From positions 3,220,001 to 3,284,000 of the forward strand of contig NZ_CP103965.1 in assembly GCF_024970185.1 (NCBI RefSeq): a stretch of DNA of 64,000 nt, read 5' to 3'. Positions within the stretch are counted from its first letter, which is position 1. Every line of letters begins with the position of its first letter. This document shows positions 10,234-18,860 of this stretch, piece after piece. Source of the DNA: Pseudomonas sp. N3-W (lineage in GTDB: Bacteria > Pseudomonadota > Gammaproteobacteria > Pseudomonadales > Pseudomonadaceae). Under the pieces are notes generated by a model, which saw only the letters and a list, made by a program, of their open reading frames with translations, was not told the DNA's origin and made no database searches. The position numbers and the translations under genes were made by a program.

Positions 10234-11336
10234 CAGCGATACAACGCTCTGAGTAGGGTGTCGAGGCGATAGCGGTAGGCCGGTCCGTCGAACTTGCGGG
10301 CCCAGTCGCGCAGCGCTTGCGTATCGGCGGGCGTTTCGTCCTCTGCCTGATTGATCAAGGCGGCTTTGAGCTGGGCGCGGTCATGGGCGCCGAAACGTCG
10401 TGCCGATGGCGGCGCCACTTCATCCAGCGCCGAGCCCCTGGCCACGGCCACCGGTGTACCGACGCTCAACGCCTCGATCACCGGCAGGCCAAAGCCTTCG
10501 GCGTACGAGGGCTGCCACAGGCATTGGGCGTGCACATACAGCGCGTGCAACTGGGCATCGCTGACGCCATTGACCCAGTACAACCCCGGCAATCCGGCCA
10601 GTTCCGCGGGCAAATCACTGGCGTGACCGACCAACACCAACGGCGGGACACTCGGGTGCTCCCGTCGGCAGGCGTGCCAGTTCTCGACGAAAAACGCCAT
10701 GTTCTTGCGTGGCTCGCGGGTGCCCACCACCAGCCAATAGCGCTCGGGCAAACCTTCGGGCAACGCCCCTGGTTCGTCCTGGTACTCGGGAACCAGATTG
10801 TTCAGGACCCGGACCTTGGGTTTTGCCCACGGGAACAGCCTGACCGCTTCATTGCAGGAATAACGCGACGGGCACCAGACTTCATCGGCAATCCAGATCG
10901 ACCAGGCAATCGAGGCGGCGTCAATCATGCGGTACGCCAAGGCCTTGGTCTTTGAGCGATGAAAGTTGTTCTGGGTCAGCTGGAACAGGTCATGCAGGAT
11001 CAGCACGTAACGCGTCCCGGCCGGTTTGTGGCCCAGCGGCAAGCCCATGTTGGCGGTGGCGATATACAAGTCGATGGTGTGCTCACGCAAGGCCGCGGGC
11101 AGGAATTTACGCTCGAAGCGCAGCCGCACCTGAGGCCGTTGCAGGCCGTCGAGCGGGCTTGTCCATGGCGGGCAGACAGCGCTCAGCCGTTGTGGGTGGT
11201 CCAGCGGCGCTTCGCTGAACAGCACCAGTTCTGTGTCACCGCGCTCCAGCAACGATTCTTCAAGTGCCTTGACCTGACGGCCAATGCCCGACGAGGGCGC
11301 GACGGTGGCGGGACGGTAATCCAGGGCTACGCGCAT
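10233..11336 (-). CDS. pslI: Family-4 type glycosyltransferase (PslI)
   Basis: A 367-residue GT-B glycosyltransferase, the same length as P. aeruginosa PslI. The C-terminal nucleotide-sugar-binding domain shows GTREPRKN and the GT4 E-x7-E region SYAEGFGLPVIEALSVGTPVAV, followed by ARGSALDEVA. It is predicted to add a sugar, probably mannose, glucose or rhamnose, to the lipid-linked Psl repeat at the cytoplasmic face. It overlaps pslH by 10 bp and pslJ by 1 bp. Confidence 0.88.
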   Translation of the reverse strand: MRVALDYRPATVAPSSGIGRQVKALEESLLERGDTELVLFSEAPLDHPQRLSAVCPPWTSPLDGLQRPQVRLRFERKFLPAALREHTIDLYIATANMGLPLGHKPAGTRYVLILHDLFQLTQNNFHRSKTKALAYRMIDAASIAWSIWIADEVWCPSRYSCNEAVRLFPWAKPKVRVLNNLVPEYQDEPGALPEGLPERYWLVVGTREPRKNMAFFVENWHACRREHPSVPPLVLVGHASDLPAELAGLPGLYWVNGVSDAQLHALYVHAQCLWQPSYAEGFGLPVIEALSVGTPVAVARGSALDEVAPPSARRFGAHDRAQLKAALINQAEDETPADTQALRDWARKFDGPAYRYRLDTLLRALYR

Positions 11337-12541
11337 AGTGGGCTGACCTCGGCAGATGGCAATGTCCGGTAGATCTTCTCCAGCTCATCGCCGGCCACCG
11401 ACCAGTCGTGATAATCGCGGGCATAACGACGTGCCGCATCAGCCAGACGGGCGGCGAGCAACGGCTCGGTCAGCAGGCGTACCACCGCATCGGCCAGCGC
11501 TTGCGCGGTTTCGCCGACCAGATAGTGTTCTTCTGCACGCACCACAAGCCCCGACGCGCCTTGCCCGGTACTGACCAGCGGCAGGCCGGCAGCCATGGCC
11601 TCCAGCACCTTGAGTTTGGAGCCGCCACCGTGACGCAACGCCGCAAGAAACAACGCACAACGCCCCTGCAAGGCGGGCAGGTCGGGAACAAACCCCAGCC
11701 ATTCAATGCGCCTGTCAGGCCAGCGTTCGGCCCAGGCGGCCGGCAACGCATACCCGGCAACGGCCAGACGCGCCTCGGGGCAGGTTTGCCAGACGCGAGG
11801 AAAGATGTCCTCCAGCATCCATTGCACGGCGTCCAGGTTCGGGGCGTATTCGTAGTTGCCGACAAACAGCACACGCTGGCTGTCCGGGGCAGCGACCACC
11901 CCGGCGAAGGCGTGGCTGTCGACGCCGTTGACCACCACATCAACCGGCGTGGCCGTCAGTTGGCGCATGGCGTGTGCGTCTGTTTCGGTCACGGCCACAA
12001 CGTGCCTGGCCGAGTTGAAGGCCTTGCGTTCCCAGCGCCGGCAGCGCCACTGATCGAAACGCACAAAGGGCAGCGCCCATCCCGGAAAGCGATCATAGGT
12101 GGCACCGCCCAGGCTGGATTCGAGGTTGTGTTCGGTCAGCACGAAATCCCTGGACGTATTCAGCAGTGGTTGCAGATAGGGCTGCAAGCTGTAGCTGTGC
12201 TCGATTTGAATCACATCCCAGGGCTCGCGCAGCAGTTCGTCGAAGCATTGGCGCAAGGCACGGGACAGGCCATTGATGGTGGTCAGCAGCGGCCAGGGCG
12301 CAAACAGCCCGGCCAGTACCGTCATGGGGTGTTTGAGCGGGCGACGCGGGATCACGATCAGGCGTTCGAGCCAGGGTTCAATCGCGGCCCGGGCGCCAGC
12401 GTCTGCCTCGGTCTTGGATTGCACCAGCAGGGTAATCCGGTGGCCACGTTCGCTGAGTGTCCGAAGCAGGTGGTATTGCCGGGTCTTGCCGCCGCTGGTC
12501 GTGGGCCAGGGCAGATAGGGCAGAATCCAGAGGATTTTCAA
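11327..12541 (-). CDS. pslH: Glycosyltransferase (PslH)
   Basis: A 404-residue GT-B enzyme (P. aeruginosa PslH is of about this size). The N-terminus has the acceptor-domain motif LPYLPWPTTSGGKTRQYHLL. The C-terminal half has VLFVGNYEYAPNLDAVQWM and the GT4 element GGGSKLKVLEAMAAGLPLVS with both glutamates in place. It is a cytoplasmic sugar transferase of the Psl repeat-unit pathway. It lies 25 bp downstream of pslG, one of the few non-overlapping junctions of the operon. Confidence 0.88.
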   Translation of the reverse strand: MKILWILPYLPWPTTSGGKTRQYHLLRTLSERGHRITLLVQSKTEADAGARAAIEPWLERLIVIPRRPLKHPMTVLAGLFAPWPLLTTINGLSRALRQCFDELLREPWDVIQIEHSYSLQPYLQPLLNTSRDFVLTEHNLESSLGGATYDRFPGWALPFVRFDQWRCRRWERKAFNSARHVVAVTETDAHAMRQLTATPVDVVVNGVDSHAFAGVVAAPDSQRVLFVGNYEYAPNLDAVQWMLEDIFPRVWQTCPEARLAVAGYALPAAWAERWPDRRIEWLGFVPDLPALQGRCALFLAALRHGGGSKLKVLEAMAAGLPLVSTGQGASGLVVRAEEHYLVGETAQALADAVVRLLTEPLLAARLADAARRYARDYHDWSVAGDELEKIYRTLPSAEVSPLCA

Positions 12542-12566
12542 ATACGGCGCTCCATTTCAGCGTTGT

Positions 12567-13895
12567 CTACCACACCAGAATCTGCAGGGTCGGTTTTACC
12601 CCGGGCGTAATGCCGTCCGCCGCGTCGAGGCTTTGCTGCGTACCGGTCAGCGGGTCGTAAAGGCTGGCCTGATGAATCTCCGGCAATTTCAACGTGCCCA
12701 TTTCGGCACTCCAGAACATCAACAGTTGTTTGCCGTCATCGCGGGTCCAGGCCACGCTGTAGAAGCTGTCGGGCGCACCTTCGAGCACGGGTGTCTTGCC
12801 GGGCTTGAGCCGTGGGCCGGTGATGTCGAGAAAGCGTGCCAATGCCTGATACACCGGTTTTGGTTCGCCGTTCAGATCAAGCAGGCCGTAGTGCTGGTCG
12901 CGGGCCGAGGCGCGATCATCGAGGTCGGACAGCGCGAAGAGAAATATCCGCTGATAGTCCTGGGTACTCATCAGCGCCAGGCGCCGCAAGGTGTAATCCG
13001 CCTGGCCATCAACGCCGATCAGCGCCTGCATTTCTCTTGGACCGGCGTAACTGGACCAGCCCCATTCGGTGGCCCAGACATTTTTCAGCCCGGCGTTGTG
13101 CAGCATGTCGTTGAGTTGCTTGCCGCGCAGCAGTACTTCGTTTTTGCCCGGCTCGTCAGTTTCCGGCGTCACGGAATAAGGGTGATAGGCCGCGACCATG
13201 CCAAGGCTCTGCACGCCGAGTTTGCCGAGGGCCTGGAACATCAGGGTTTTGCCCAGCGTCGGCATCTGGCTGTAGTAGGCCATGCCGCCCATGACCTGGG
13301 TTTTACCGGGCGCGACCTGGTCCAGCGCCTGATGGGTAGCCAGCAACAGTTGGCCGTAGGCGGCGGGATCGACCTGCGGGCGCCAGTTGTTGGGCAGGTT
13401 CTGCTCGTTCCACACCTGCCAGGCGTCAATGTTGGGGTAGCGTTGGGCAAGCATGGCCATGCGCGTGGCATAGACCTTGGGGTCTTTGGGCGGGTATTGA
13501 TCCTGAAACGGCGCGCCGACCGGCGCCCGGGTAATGAACGGCGCCGAGCCGACCAGATAGAACACTGACTTGAGCCCGCTGGCGGTCAGGGTCTTGTCCA
13601 GCTCATCAAGCGTCGACAACTGATAGTCGTCTTCCTTCGGCTCCAGGCGATCCCAGTGCAGGTCCACCCGCACCCATTGCAGCCCCAGCTTCTGATAGGC
13701 GCTGATCTGCTTGCGGTACTGCGCCGGGGTGAACCACAAAAAGTGTGCATTCACCCCCAAATAGTCTTTCCATTCCAGGGTGCGGTCGGACGCAAGATTG
13801 ATCGGCACTGCAATGGCTGGCTGGCTGAGCAAACCCGTAGCGCTGAACATCAGCGCCGCAACGACAGGCAGGAGAGGGCGGCGGCAAGAGGTCAT
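12567..13895 (-). CDS. pslG: Periplasmic/secreted family-39-type glycoside hydrolase (PslG)
   Basis: A 442-residue (beta/alpha)8 glycosidase, identical in length to PslG of P. aeruginosa as I know it. A signal peptide or membrane anchor occupies residues 1-29. The acid/base glutamate is E164 (WQVWNEQN) and the nucleophile E277 (WATEWGWSSY). Notably the usual WNEPN reads WNEQN here. The family cleaves Psl-type glycans and supports chain processing during synthesis. The start overlaps pslF by 4 bp (ATGA). No frameshift or truncation is seen. Confidence 0.93.
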   Translation of the reverse strand: MTSCRRPLLPVVAALMFSATGLLSQPAIAVPINLASDRTLEWKDYLGVNAHFLWFTPAQYRKQISAYQKLGLQWVRVDLHWDRLEPKEDDYQLSTLDELDKTLTASGLKSVFYLVGSAPFITRAPVGAPFQDQYPPKDPKVYATRMAMLAQRYPNIDAWQVWNEQNLPNNWRPQVDPAAYGQLLLATHQALDQVAPGKTQVMGGMAYYSQMPTLGKTLMFQALGKLGVQSLGMVAAYHPYSVTPETDEPGKNEVLLRGKQLNDMLHNAGLKNVWATEWGWSSYAGPREMQALIGVDGQADYTLRRLALMSTQDYQRIFLFALSDLDDRASARDQHYGLLDLNGEPKPVYQALARFLDITGPRLKPGKTPVLEGAPDSFYSVAWTRDDGKQLLMFWSAEMGTLKLPEIHQASLYDPLTGTQQSLDAADGITPGVKPTLQILVW

Positions 13896-15073
13896 AGGGT
13901 TCGCTCCTCACACGCCGCCTTGAACAGATCGGAAAAACGCCGGGCCGTTGCCGACCACTCACGCTGTTGCCCGGTTTCGCCGGCCCGAACCGCCCACTGA
14001 CGCGCCAGGTCGGGGTCGAGCACCAGCCGGGTCAGGCAGTTGCTCAATGACTCGACATCACCTTGCTGATAGGTAATGCCATTGCCGGCCGCGACTTCCT
14101 CGGCAAAGGCACGGGCGTCGGAGGTGATCACGCCGCGCCCGCAGGCGTTGGCCCAGGACAGCGCGCCGCTGGTGCCACGCATCTGCCCCAGCCAGCCGAG
14201 CTTTTTCGATTCGCGGTAAGGCAGCACCATGACGTGGTGCGCCTGAATGGTGTGGGCGATCTCGCTGGATGGCAGGTCCAGTTGCCAGTCGACGATGTCG
14301 TCGAGTTGCAACTCGCTGATCCGTCGACGCAGCCCGTCAAGATAGTTGCCCGCCGGGTCGAAGGTCATTTCCGGCGCGGTGCCGCCAGCCAGCGTCAGGC
14401 GCACGTGGCCGCGCGATTGTGGATGCGTCGCGAGCGTGCGGGCAAAGGCTTCGATCAGGTCTTCGATGCCTTTGCCTCGGTAGATGAAACCGAAATACAG
14501 CAGACGCAGCGGTTCCAGTGGTGGCAGTTCGACCGGTGTGATCGGCAGGTTGCCGTGCGCAATCACCGCCACCTGGTCTGCACGCAAGCCCATGCGCTGG
14601 CGCAGGCAGTCGCCGCCCAGGCGGGTGAGGGTGATCAGGCGCGCCATGCGTCTGGCCAGAAGTCGCTCTTCATGCAGAGTCAGTGGGTCAGCGAGCAGCG
14701 CAGCGGCCTGCGGCATCGGATGCGGCAGACGTTCGAGCAGGGTCAAGGGCCAGAACAGCCGGGCGCGGCGCCAGATCAGTCGTTCCGGGTCGTGCACCGT
14801 GGCGGTCAGGGGAATCTGCGGTTGTGTGCGGCTCAAGTAGTCGAGGGCCTGAAATTCACCGAATCGACCGCCACCGAGTTCGGCGTGCACCAGGTCAACA
14901 GTGCGCCAGTCCAGCGCCTTGAGGCGCGCCAGTTGCTGCGTCAGGTCGTGACAGCCGGCCAATGGCGTCAGCACCTCGATGCCCAGGCCGCGCAGTGCCG
15001 TGCTGAAATGCGCGGCATAGTCGGCAATCCCGGTTTGCTCAGGAGGCAGCGGGGCCAGCAGCACGATTCGCAT
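13892..15073 (-). CDS. pslF: Glycosyltransferase (PslF)
   Basis: A 393-residue GT-B/GT4 glycosyltransferase. It shows the N-terminal nucleotide-binding-like start RIVLLAPLPPEQTGIADYAA, then LYFGFIYRGKGIEDLIEAF and HHVMVLPYRESKKLGWLGQM in the donor-binding domain. It lacks the simple EGFGLP form but keeps the overall GT4 plan (RGTSGALSWANACGRGVITS). It is predicted to build the Psl repeat unit in the cytoplasm. It overlaps pslG by 4 bp and pslE by 1 bp. Confidence 0.87.
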   Translation of the reverse strand: MRIVLLAPLPPEQTGIADYAAHFSTALRGLGIEVLTPLAGCHDLTQQLARLKALDWRTVDLVHAELGGGRFGEFQALDYLSRTQPQIPLTATVHDPERLIWRRARLFWPLTLLERLPHPMPQAAALLADPLTLHEERLLARRMARLITLTRLGGDCLRQRMGLRADQVAVIAHGNLPITPVELPPLEPLRLLYFGFIYRGKGIEDLIEAFARTLATHPQSRGHVRLTLAGGTAPEMTFDPAGNYLDGLRRRISELQLDDIVDWQLDLPSSEIAHTIQAHHVMVLPYRESKKLGWLGQMRGTSGALSWANACGRGVITSDARAFAEEVAAGNGITYQQGDVESLSNCLTRLVLDPDLARQWAVRAGETGQQREWSATARRFSDLFKAACEERTL

Positions 15074-17055
15074 CAGGCCGCTCCACGCCAGTTGTTCAGG
15101 CGCGCCAGCACCGAAGCCGGCACTTCGAAGCGGCGGCGATTGAGGATAAGGCCATCGACTTTGCCAAATGCGGTCGTGAGCAGCGACATGGCGTTTTCGA
15201 TCATTGGCACTGTGCTGGTGCGCGCCTCGATCACCAGGGCGATCAGGTCGGCGCGGCGCAGCAGCAAGAAGGTTTCCTGATTCGATGACAGTGCCGAAGC
15301 GTCCAGCAGCAATACTTCGCCGGGCTGCGCAGGGTCGGCGGCGTTGACCTTCACCCGATGCCCGCGCTCCTCAATCAGATGGCGCAGTTGCTCGATGATG
15401 AAACTCACGCCTTCGCCATGACGCGCCGAGGTCAGGCCCAGCGCCAGGCCTTCGGCCTCGATTCGCTGCATGGGTAACAAGCTGTACAACCGGTAAATAC
15501 TGGCCGTCATGGCCGCAGGCGTTGCATCGTCTCGGTCCGGCACGCTGCCCCACAACGGCGTCTGGAACAGCTCCTGCAGTCGCGCCCCGTCGTGGATGCG
15601 CTGGTCCAGCAGGTAGCAGACATAGATGGTCAGCAGCCCCACCGCCAGGCCGGCGGGAATGGCAAACAGCAGGATCAGCAGGCTTTTGGGGAATACGCGA
15701 GCCGGGTTCAGCGTGGCATGCTCGATCAGCGCGATATTGCTGATCTGGCTGCTGTCCAGCTCGTGGTCGATACGCGCCTGCTCAAGATTTTCCGAATACA
15801 GCGCATAGCTTTTTTCAGCCGTGTTCAGTTGTTGAGTCAGGCGGTTGAGCACCGGTTCATCGGTCATTACCCGGTCACGTTCGGTACGCAATGCGTCGAG
15901 GTTTTTGTCGTAGTCGGCGATTTGTCCGACCAGTTTCTGTTGCTGCAACTGGGCGTCGATCACCTGCTGCCTGACGTTGGTCACCAGGCCGTTGGGCGCG
16001 GTGTTTCTGGAGCGTTCCAGACGAGTCTCTTCTTCGGCGCTCATGGTTTGCAGTGACTGGATGTTCTCTTCGATCTGTTTCACCGCTGGCGCCCCTGGCA
16101 GGTAAGTGCGCAACAACCGTGCGCGCTCGACTTGCAGGGTGTTGATCTGGCGCTTGAGGTCGAGTTGGGTCGGGTTGAGGCTGGTTTCGCGCGTGGTCAC
16201 CACTTCAGCCGGCTGGTCCTTGATTTGCTGACGGGCGTTGATCAGGAAACTGCTGAGGCCGGACAACTGGTTCTGCGCATTGACCCGTGCATCGGTGAGG
16301 CGGTCGATCTGGCTGGTGAGGTTTTTCAGGCGGGCGTCGACGCTGATCGAATCGATCTGCTTCAGTCGGCCTTGCAGTTGTTCCCTCAGGCCGAGAATCT
16401 GCGAGGCCACTTTGTCGCCTTCGGTTTCATAAAACGCATACAGGCTTTTGCGGCCCAGCACGCGGGCGCGTTCCTCCAGATACGCATCGACCCAGATCTG
16501 CACGACCTGCTGCGCCACTTGCGGATCATCCCAGGTAAAGCTGACTTCGATCACTGACGAGCCCGGCTCGTGACTGGCCGAGAAGTTTTTCTCCAGGCGG
16601 GTGGCCAGGCGGTCGAGAGGGCTTTGCTCTTCGGCAAGTCCCACGAACTGCAATACGCTGCGCACGCCTTCGATCACGCCACCCGCGGCCTTCTTGGCGT
16701 AGAACTTCAGGGTTTTCCAGAAGCCCTCGGGCGGTGCGTCGGCGGTCATTGCCAGGTAACGCTCGGCGACCATGTGCACGATAGGCCGGCCGGTGAGCAT
16801 TTTTTCCTCATCGACGATCGGATCGTGCTGGGTGCTTGGCGCGATCAAGGTCTGTCGGTTGCCAGCCTCGATCGGCACCGTGGTGCTTTCGCGCCCTGGC
16901 TTGACCAGCAGCCGCGCGTTTGACTCATAGCTGGCCGGCAGCAGGAAAGCGCCCAGCACCGCGACCACGATCGTGGTAATGACCGCCAGCCGGAACTCAC
17001 GGCGGAAGATGAAGAACAGTCGTAGCAGGTCGCGTAGAGAGCGTATTTCGATCAC
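15073..17055 (-). CDS. pslE: Polysaccharide chain-length determinant / co-polymerase (PslE, Wzz/GumC-like)
   Basis: A 660-residue inner-membrane protein (P. aeruginosa PslE about 662). It has a Wzz-type N-terminal helix (about 15-38), a large periplasmic coiled-coil domain (about 40-440, heptad-rich around 205-260 and 300-420), and a second helix (about 445-468, SLLILLFAIPAGLAVGLLTIY). The cytoplasmic tail resembles a BY-kinase fold but shows no Walker A motif, so it is probably not an active tyrosine kinase. It is expected to work with PslD and PslJ in polymer length control and export. 70 bp separate it from pslD. Confidence 0.9.
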   Translation of the reverse strand: MIEIRSLRDLLRLFFIFRREFRLAVITTIVVAVLGAFLLPASYESNARLLVKPGRESTTVPIEAGNRQTLIAPSTQHDPIVDEEKMLTGRPIVHMVAERYLAMTADAPPEGFWKTLKFYAKKAAGGVIEGVRSVLQFVGLAEEQSPLDRLATRLEKNFSASHEPGSSVIEVSFTWDDPQVAQQVVQIWVDAYLEERARVLGRKSLYAFYETEGDKVASQILGLREQLQGRLKQIDSISVDARLKNLTSQIDRLTDARVNAQNQLSGLSSFLINARQQIKDQPAEVVTTRETSLNPTQLDLKRQINTLQVERARLLRTYLPGAPAVKQIEENIQSLQTMSAEEETRLERSRNTAPNGLVTNVRQQVIDAQLQQQKLVGQIADYDKNLDALRTERDRVMTDEPVLNRLTQQLNTAEKSYALYSENLEQARIDHELDSSQISNIALIEHATLNPARVFPKSLLILLFAIPAGLAVGLLTIYVCYLLDQRIHDGARLQELFQTPLWGSVPDRDDATPAAMTASIYRLYSLLPMQRIEAEGLALGLTSARHGEGVSFIIEQLRHLIEERGHRVKVNAADPAQPGEVLLLDASALSSNQETFLLLRRADLIALVIEARTSTVPMIENAMSLLTTAFGKVDGLILNRRRFEVPASVLARLNNWRGAA

Positions 17056-17125
17056 AGGATCACTCCGTTGATGACGCGGTAAACAGTGGCTGATGAAAAC
17101 AGATCACGTGAGCCGGTCCTGTCGC

Positions 17126-17938
17126 CTAAGGTGCAGTGTTGAAATAGTTGTTGGTGTTGCCGCTGTTCTTCACGCCCTGATTGTTCAGGTCATAGTTGAA
17201 GCCGACGCCAATGCCTTTGTTGACCGGGAACAGCCGCGTGAAGTACATGTCCACGGCTTCGACGGTGCTGCCGATCCGCGACTGCGGCACGTAGATCAGG
17301 TCACCCCGCTGCAAGGTCACCATTGGGTGATTGGGGTCGCTGAGCAGGCTGCTCAAATCGACGAAGTACATGGTGTACTTGCCGTTGGCGCCGGTTCTGA
17401 GCAGGGCGATGTTGGAGCTGTCCGCCGACGGCAACACGCCACCGGAACTGAGCAGCGCCTGCTCGATGGAGACGTTGCCGGCCAGGTTGAAGAACGCCGG
17501 ATTGGCCACGGCACCCCCAATGAACACCCGGTTGCTGGGGGCGATGGCAATATTCACCGTCACTGCCGGCTCACGAAAGATCGTCTTGTAGCGGTCGGTG
17601 ATTTCCTTGCCCAGGTCCTCGGGGGTGCGCTGCGAGGCTTTGATCCGGCCGATATTGGGCAGCGAAATGAACCCGTCGGGGCGCACCACGAACAAGGTCA
17701 CTTCATCGGATTTGGCCGGCTCCTGGGCATCGCGCACGATGCGCAGGGTGTCGGCATTCTGAATCAGCACCTGGGCGGGTGGCAGGTCGGCGAGGGTCAA
17801 GGCCGCCTGATGTCGGGCTTTGACGGTGTCGCTGTCGGGCAGCGCAACATGCGCGGGCGTGGAGCAGCCGGCCAGCCACAGGGAGGCGGTCAGGATGCTC
17901 GACAGACACAGCGTTGAACGTCGGTTAGTGGTCGTCAT
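17126..17938 (-). CDS. pslD: Polysaccharide export outer-membrane lipoprotein (PslD, Wza-like)
   Basis: A 270-residue lipoprotein with signal peptide and lipobox LAGC (Cys25). It is followed by the poly_export domain (about 60-150; VTLFVVRPDGFISLPNIGRI) and an SLBB domain (about 160-245; VFIGGAVANPAFFNL, RGDLIYVPQSRIGS). It lacks the C-terminal transmembrane helix of full-length Wza, as is usual for PslD-type proteins. It should form or support the periplasmic/outer-membrane conduit for Psl. It lies between pslC (7 bp) and pslE. Confidence 0.92.
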   Translation of the reverse strand: MTTTNRRSTLCLSSILTASLWLAGCSTPAHVALPDSDTVKARHQAALTLADLPPAQVLIQNADTLRIVRDAQEPAKSDEVTLFVVRPDGFISLPNIGRIKASQRTPEDLGKEITDRYKTIFREPAVTVNIAIAPSNRVFIGGAVANPAFFNLAGNVSIEQALLSSGGVLPSADSSNIALLRTGANGKYTMYFVDLSSLLSDPNHPMVTLQRGDLIYVPQSRIGSTVEAVDMYFTRLFPVNKGIGVGFNYDLNNQGVKNSGNTNNYFNTAP

Positions 17939-17945
17939 TGACAGC

Positions 17946-18860
17946 TCAGGTCCAGTAGTTGGAAAACATGCCCAGGCGACGCTTGAGCGTCGTTGGCAGA
18001 TGATGTTCAGCGTGCCCCAGGCGATAGCCCAGCAATTTCAGGGCACTGCGCAGCAGCACTTCCGGCACCCGGTGCAACGCGCCGGCTTCACGCAGGGCCT
18101 GCAATTCAGCCAGCACAAAGCGTTTGCCTTCGCCTCCGGCAGCACCGAATGTTTCGCCGATCCAGCGCTCACGGCCGTAGAACACGCCGATATCGAAATA
18201 GCGGCGAAATTCCTGCAGGAGACTGTAGTGGTGCGAGTGCTCTACGCAGGCGCTGGCGGCGTAGCGCACGAGGTAACCGTCAAGCAGCATGCGCGCGGCG
18301 ACATAGGCGTCTTCGCTGCCGATCACATCGGCAGGAAAACCACCGATGGCGTCCAGCGCGCTTCGGCGATACATGGAAAACGAGTCCGAACTGAAGCACG
18401 TCTTGATACCCAGCTCAGGAGCATCGTCCAGGCTTTTGGTCCGGCTCTGGGCGGTGTAATTGAATCGCCGCGCTTGCGCTTCCAGCACCCCGGCGCCGGG
18501 GTGGGGCAGTTGGCGACCGTAGGCGACACCGATACGCGGGTCCTGCTGCAATTCATCCAGCAGATTGGCAAACGTCTGCGCACTGGCCGGGATCGCATCC
18601 TGAGTCAGCATGATCAACGCGTCGGCATCGACCTGCTGGCTGGCCCAACGGCGGGTGCCACCATGGTTGAAGGTGCTGGCAGGGATCACATGCACCTGCG
18701 CGCCGAAATCCCGAAAGCGGCTGACCGTGTCATCGGTGGAGCTGCTGTCAACCACCAGCACCGTATCCGGTTGCAGGGTCTGGGCCTTCAACGCGGGCAA
18801 CAACCGGTCCAGATGCGGCTGCGCGTTGCGGGTCGGGATGATCAGTGCCAGGCGAGTCAA
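17946..18860 (-). CDS. pslC: Family-2 glycosyltransferase (PslC)
   Basis: A 304-residue GT-A enzyme (P. aeruginosa PslC about 303). Its N-terminus is the GT2 nucleotide-binding start LALIIPTRNAQPHLDRLLPA, followed by VLVVDSSSTDDT and the metal-binding region ALIMLTQDAIPAS. Sequence of this type, with SSTDDT and TQDA, is typical of rhamnosyltransferase-like GT2 enzymes. It is a cytoplasmic transferase in repeat-unit assembly. The start overlaps the pslB stop side by 4 bp (18857-18860). Confidence 0.9.
   Translation of the reverse strand: MTRLALIIPTRNAQPHLDRLLPALKAQTLQPDTVLVVDSSSTDDTVSRFRDFGAQVHVIPASTFNHGGTRRWASQQVDADALIMLTQDAIPASAQTFANLLDELQQDPRIGVAYGRQLPHPGAGVLEAQARRFNYTAQSRTKSLDDAPELGIKTCFSSDSFSMYRRSALDAIGGFPADVIGSEDAYVAARMLLDGYLVRYAASACVEHSHHYSLLQEFRRYFDIGVFYGRERWIGETFGAAGGEGKRFVLAELQALREAGALHRVPEVLLRSALKLLGYRLGHAEHHLPTTLKRRLGMFSNYWT

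Noticed and set aside
15073..17055. Active tyrosine kinase domain in PslE
   Set aside because: No Walker A motif or tyrosine-rich tail is visible in the C-terminal part.
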